Source: an uncultured Draconibacterium sp.
GTDB lineage: Bacteria > Bacteroidota > Bacteroidia > Bacteroidales > Prolixibacteraceae
Direction: 5' to 3'
DNA length: 64,000 nt
NCBI RefSeq assembly: GCF_963676735.1
Contig: NZ_OY781464.1
Coordinates: 1,335,001-1,399,000 of the forward strand
The position numbers and the translations under genes are program-made. Of the stretch, positions 62,787-64,000 are shown piece after piece (the stretch's first letter is position 1; each line of letters starts with the position of its first letter). The notes under the pieces were generated by a model. That model had not been told where the DNA came from, did not search any database, and saw only the letters and a list, made by a program, of their open reading frames with translations.

Positions 62787-63728
62787 ATGGAGTACAGAAA
62801 GTTAGGAAATACCGATATGCTGGTTTCAGCATTAAGTTTTGGAGCTTCAGCATTGGGGGCTGTTTTCGGAAAAACAGACGATAAAGAGGGAATTAAAACT
62901 GTTCATGCCTCAATTGATAATGGAATCAATTATATCGATGTGGCTCCATTTTATGGCGACACTATGGCCGAAAAAGTTTTGGGAGAGGCTTTAAAATCGG
63001 TTCCTCGCGATAAATATTTTTTGGCCACCAAAACCGGACGTTTTGCCAACGGCTATTTTAATTTTACTCCCGAGGCTATCGAAAAATCTTTACACGAAAG
63101 TTTAGAACGTTTGGGCGTTGATTACCTGGATGTGTTGCAATTGCACGATGTTGAGTACCAGCAAAAAAAACACCTCAATGTGGTTATTAACGAATCGCTT
63201 CCTTATCTGGAAGAACTAAAAAGTAAAGGTTTAATTCGCTACACAGGCTTTACCTCTTATCCCATCGAGGTATTTCAATACGTATTTGAAAATGCCGGGG
63301 CCGATACCTTATTGTGCCACAACCATTACATGTTAAGCGACACCAGTATGTTGCAATTATTACCTTTGGCTAAAAACCGTGGAGTTGGTTTAATTGCAGC
63401 ATCACCATTGGGAATGGGCTTGCTCACCGAAAGGGGAGTGGCAGATTGGTTTCCGGCCACAGAAGAGGACAAGCGAACGGTGCAAAAAGCGGCTGCATTT
63501 TGTAAAGAAAACGGAACAAGCATCGAAAAACTGGCCTTGCAATTTGGCTGTGCAAATCCGGAAATACCTACCAACCTTGTTTCTTCTTCAAAACCGCAAC
63601 GAATGATTAATAACATTAAAGTAATTGAAGAACCTTTGGATATGGAACTGGTTTACGCTGTTCAGCAAATTTTAGCTCCCATAAAAGATAAAGATTTTGA
63701 TTTTGCAAATGAATGCGAATTGATGTAA
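62787..63728 (+). CDS. L-galactose/L-fucose dehydrogenase (aldo/keto reductase)
   Basis: 313 residues, cytosolic aldo/keto reductase barrel. Catalytic tetrad Asp51, Tyr56, Lys82 and His120. The whole length closely follows plant L-galactose dehydrogenase from memory: LSFGASALGAVFG, IDVAPFYGDTMAEKVLGEAL, DYLDVLQLHDVEY, LIAASPLGMGLLTERG, WFPAT, LALQFGCANPEI. It should oxidise C1 of L-galactose (or L-fucose) to the lactone, feeding the lactonase one base upstream. This is the best hint that the L-galactose of porphyran is the cassette substrate. The GH29 gene follows at once. Confidence 0.85.
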   Translation: MEYRKLGNTDMLVSALSFGASALGAVFGKTDDKEGIKTVHASIDNGINYIDVAPFYGDTMAEKVLGEALKSVPRDKYFLATKTGRFANGYFNFTPEAIEKSLHESLERLGVDYLDVLQLHDVEYQQKKHLNVVINESLPYLEELKSKGLIRYTGFTSYPIEVFQYVFENAGADTLLCHNHYMLSDTSMLQLLPLAKNRGVGLIAASPLGMGLLTERGVADWFPATEEDKRTVQKAAAFCKENGTSIEKLALQFGCANPEIPTNLVSSSKPQRMINNIKVIEEPLDMELVYAVQQILAPIKDKDFDFANECELM

Positions 63729-63755
63729 AAATGAATTTGAAGAATCTAAATAATA

Positions 63756-64000
63756 TGAAACAAACACTATCTATTTTTTGCTTATGCCTGTTAATGGCTT
63801 GTGCATCAAAACCAAAACAATCTGAAAAGGACGGTTTTCAGCAAAAGGAAAAATTTGAAGAAAGCTGGGAAAGCCTGCAGAATTACGAAATTCCGCAATG
63901 GATGAAAGACGCTAAATTTGGCATTTTTATTCATTGGGGGCCAAACTCGGTGGCCGAATTGCATACCGATTGGTATCCTCGCTGGATGTATTCCGATAAA
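63756..64000 (+). CDS. GH29 lipoprotein, N-terminal part (cut by window end)
   Basis: Open to the end of the window; 81 codons visible. Lipoprotein signal MKQTLSIFCLCLLMAC, then WESLQNYEIPQWMKDAKFGIFIHWGP, the canonical GH29 start, closest to the gene at 39831. An in-frame ATG at 63732, four bases after the aldo/keto reductase stop, is an alternative start. Being co-directional with the sugar-oxidation cassette, the enzyme probably supplies its L-sugar. Confidence 0.85.

Noticed and set aside
1..64000. Fucoidan or carrageenan locus because of GH29 and sulfatases
   Set aside because: No GH107/GH168, GH82 or GH127/129-type genes were recognised, whereas GH117, GH86 and GH16 point to agar/porphyran. 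Partial action on other glycans is not excluded.
1..64000. Mobile elements, CRISPR arrays, tRNA genes
   Set aside because: No transposase or integrase, no regularly spaced repeats and no tRNA-like cloverleaf were noticed.

Overview
The window reads as part of a Bacteroidota chromosome. The signs are a SusC/SusD pair, a hybrid two-component system, lipoproteins with short lipobox signals, C-terminal type IX secretion sorting domains, and promoter -7 boxes of the TAnnTTTG type. Gene style and content suggest a marine or alga-associated member, perhaps Marinilabiliales/Prolixibacteraceae-like; that placement is inference. There are no rRNA, tRNA, CRISPR or transposase genes.

Nearly the whole window is one very large polysaccharide utilization locus whose enzyme set points to red-algal galactans (agar/porphyran hybrid). 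It holds a GH16 endo-hydrolase of agarase/porphyranase type, a GH86 agarase/porphyranase, a GH117 anhydro-L-galactosidase, four GH2 beta-galactosidase-like enzymes, four GH29 alpha-L-fucosidase/alpha-L-galactosidase-like enzymes, six S1 sulfatases, GH3, GH28 and GH43 enzymes, a CBM9-like protein, two right-handed beta-helix proteins exported by type IX secretion, and a GH67-like glycosidase of unclear specificity.

Layout. 1-558: end of an L-rhamnose/H+ symporter gene (rhaT-like). 881-2425 (minus): GH29, divergent from 2709-8337 (sulfatase, GH2, sulfatase). 8505-14634: GH16, a GH2 with a changed acid/base residue, GH3. 14781-19937: GH28, VOC protein, sulfatase, CBM9-like, GH117. 20091-27218: sulfatase, sulfatase, beta-helix, sulfatase. 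27318-33133: GH29 and the hybrid two-component regulator. 33311-39711: SusC, SusD, surface glycan-binding lipoprotein. 39831-48425: GH29, plug-only TonB-type protein, GH86, beta-helix, GH43. 48576-57098: two GH2, GH67-like protein, GH43 remnant. 57140-58027 (minus): AraC regulator. 58210-64000: mutarotase-like lipoprotein and a sugar-acid catabolic cassette (enolase-superfamily enzyme, zinc alcohol dehydrogenase, SDR, lactonase, aldo/keto reductase) running into a fourth GH29 cut by the window end.

Proposed working model: type IX-secreted GH86 and beta-helix proteins cut the polymer outside the cell. The surface lipoprotein, SusD and SusC capture and import oligosaccharides. Periplasmic sulfatases, GH29, GH117 and GH2 enzymes strip sulfate, L-galactose, anhydro-L-galactose and D-galactose. 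The released L-sugars are then oxidised by the cassette at the right end. A C-rich element lying 48-50 bp upstream of the -7 box recurs before six transcription units and may be the operator of the hybrid regulator.
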